NCBI GenBank assembly: GCA_003250235.1
Contig: QKGY01000047.1
Span: 1-7,360, forward strand
Origin: Desulfuromonadaceae bacterium
Lineage (GTDB): Bacteria > Desulfobacterota > Desulfuromonadia > Desulfuromonadales > SZUA-540
Direction of reading: 5' to 3'
DNA: 7,360 nucleotides
Shown here: piece by piece, positions 7,065-7,360 of the stretch
How the letters are laid out: each line of letters begins with the position of its first letter
Numbering within the stretch: the stretch's first letter is position 1
Notes under the pieces: generated by a model
The model's input: only the letters and a program-made list of their open reading frames with translations
Told to the model about the DNA's origin: nothing
Databases searched by the model: none
Made by a program: the position numbers and the translations under genes

Positions 7065-7360
7065 TCACCCTTTGTTTCGCTGGCGAACCAGCTCCCAGGC
7101 TTCCGCCACCAGGGCATCGGCCAGTTCGGACTGAGGCACCTTGCGCACCACCTCTCCTTGCCGGAAAAGCAGTCCCTGCCCCTTGCCCCCGGCAATACCC
7201 ACGTCGGCTTCGCGCGCCTCCCCCGGCCCGTTGACCACGCAGCCCATGACCGCCACGGTGATCTTCTCCGGCAGGTCGTGCAGACGGCGTTCCACCTCCT
7301 CGGCCACCGGGATCAGATCGATCTGGCAGCGGCCGCAGGTCGGGCAGCTCACAAAAACCG
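7065..7360 (-). CDS. ispG: 4-hydroxy-3-methylbut-2-en-1-yl diphosphate synthase, C-terminal part (partial, runs off the right edge)
   Basis: IspG (GcpE) is the [4Fe-4S] enzyme of the MEP isoprenoid pathway that reduces methylerythritol cyclodiphosphate to HMBPP. Only the last 97 complete codons are in the window. They start VFVSCPTCGR and carry the two cluster cysteines of CPTC and the third in VMGCVVNGPGEA, whose glutamate is the fourth ligand or active-site residue in characterised enzymes. The ending EADVGIAGGKGQGLLF is diagnostic for the family. The frame is open at the window edge, and the codon at 7352 is an internal GTG (Val), not a start. The stop at 7065 is 130 nt before proS. In Geobacter-type genomes ispG and proS are commonly neighbours, which supports the placement. 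Confidence 0.96.
   Translation of the reverse strand, partial: VFVSCPTCGRCQIDLIPVAEEVERRLHDLPEKITVAVMGCVVNGPGEAREADVGIAGGKGQGLLFRQGEVVRKVPQSELADALVAEAWELVRQRNKG

Noticed and set aside
6935..7195. Longer start for proS
   Set aside because: It overlaps the end of ispG and crosses non-coding sequence. ProRS normally starts at MRWSEYLLPT.

Overview
The window looks like core chromosome of a deltaproteobacterium, most likely in the Geobacter/Desulfuromonas/Pelobacter group. This rests on gene content and protein style: an EF-Tu N-terminus ending ...FDQIDNA, a DUF4388 protein, a receiver-PilZ protein of the type common in these bacteria, and ispG next to proS. It was not tested by alignment. Every gene I can support lies on the minus strand, so the window is read from high to low coordinates.

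Right part (7360 to 2374): a probable transcription unit of the 3' end of ispG (isoprenoid synthesis), proS (prolyl-tRNA synthetase), a DUF4388 protein, pyrF (UMP synthesis) and rlmB (23S rRNA methylation). The gaps shrink along the unit: about 130 nt, then 66 nt, then a 4-nt ATGA overlap, then a 1-nt TGATG overlap. A strong Rho-independent terminator follows rlmB.

Middle (2291 to 896): two separately transcribed genes. The first is a tryptophan-rich 162-residue protein that I do not recognise. The second is a receiver-PilZ protein with its own sigma70-like promoter and its own terminator. Its receiver domain keeps the phospho-acceptor aspartate but has lost several other residues of the phosphorylation site.

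Left part (885 to 1): a stable-RNA operon with a good sigma70-like promoter and a structured leader, then tRNA-Thr(UGU), tRNA-Tyr(GUA), tRNA-Gly(UCC), tRNA-Thr(GGU) and the first 53 codons of tuf. This is the thrU-tyrU-glyT-thrT-tufB order known from E. coli. All four tRNA genes encode their CCA ends.

Most of the window is housekeeping: translation (tuf, four tRNAs, proS, rlmB), pyrimidine synthesis and isoprenoid synthesis. I found no mobile element, CRISPR array, toxin-antitoxin pair or defence locus. The points most worth a second look are the folded leader before the first tRNA, the degenerate receiver-PilZ protein and its promoter, the DUF4388 gene coupled to pyrF, and the unrecognised Trp-rich protein.
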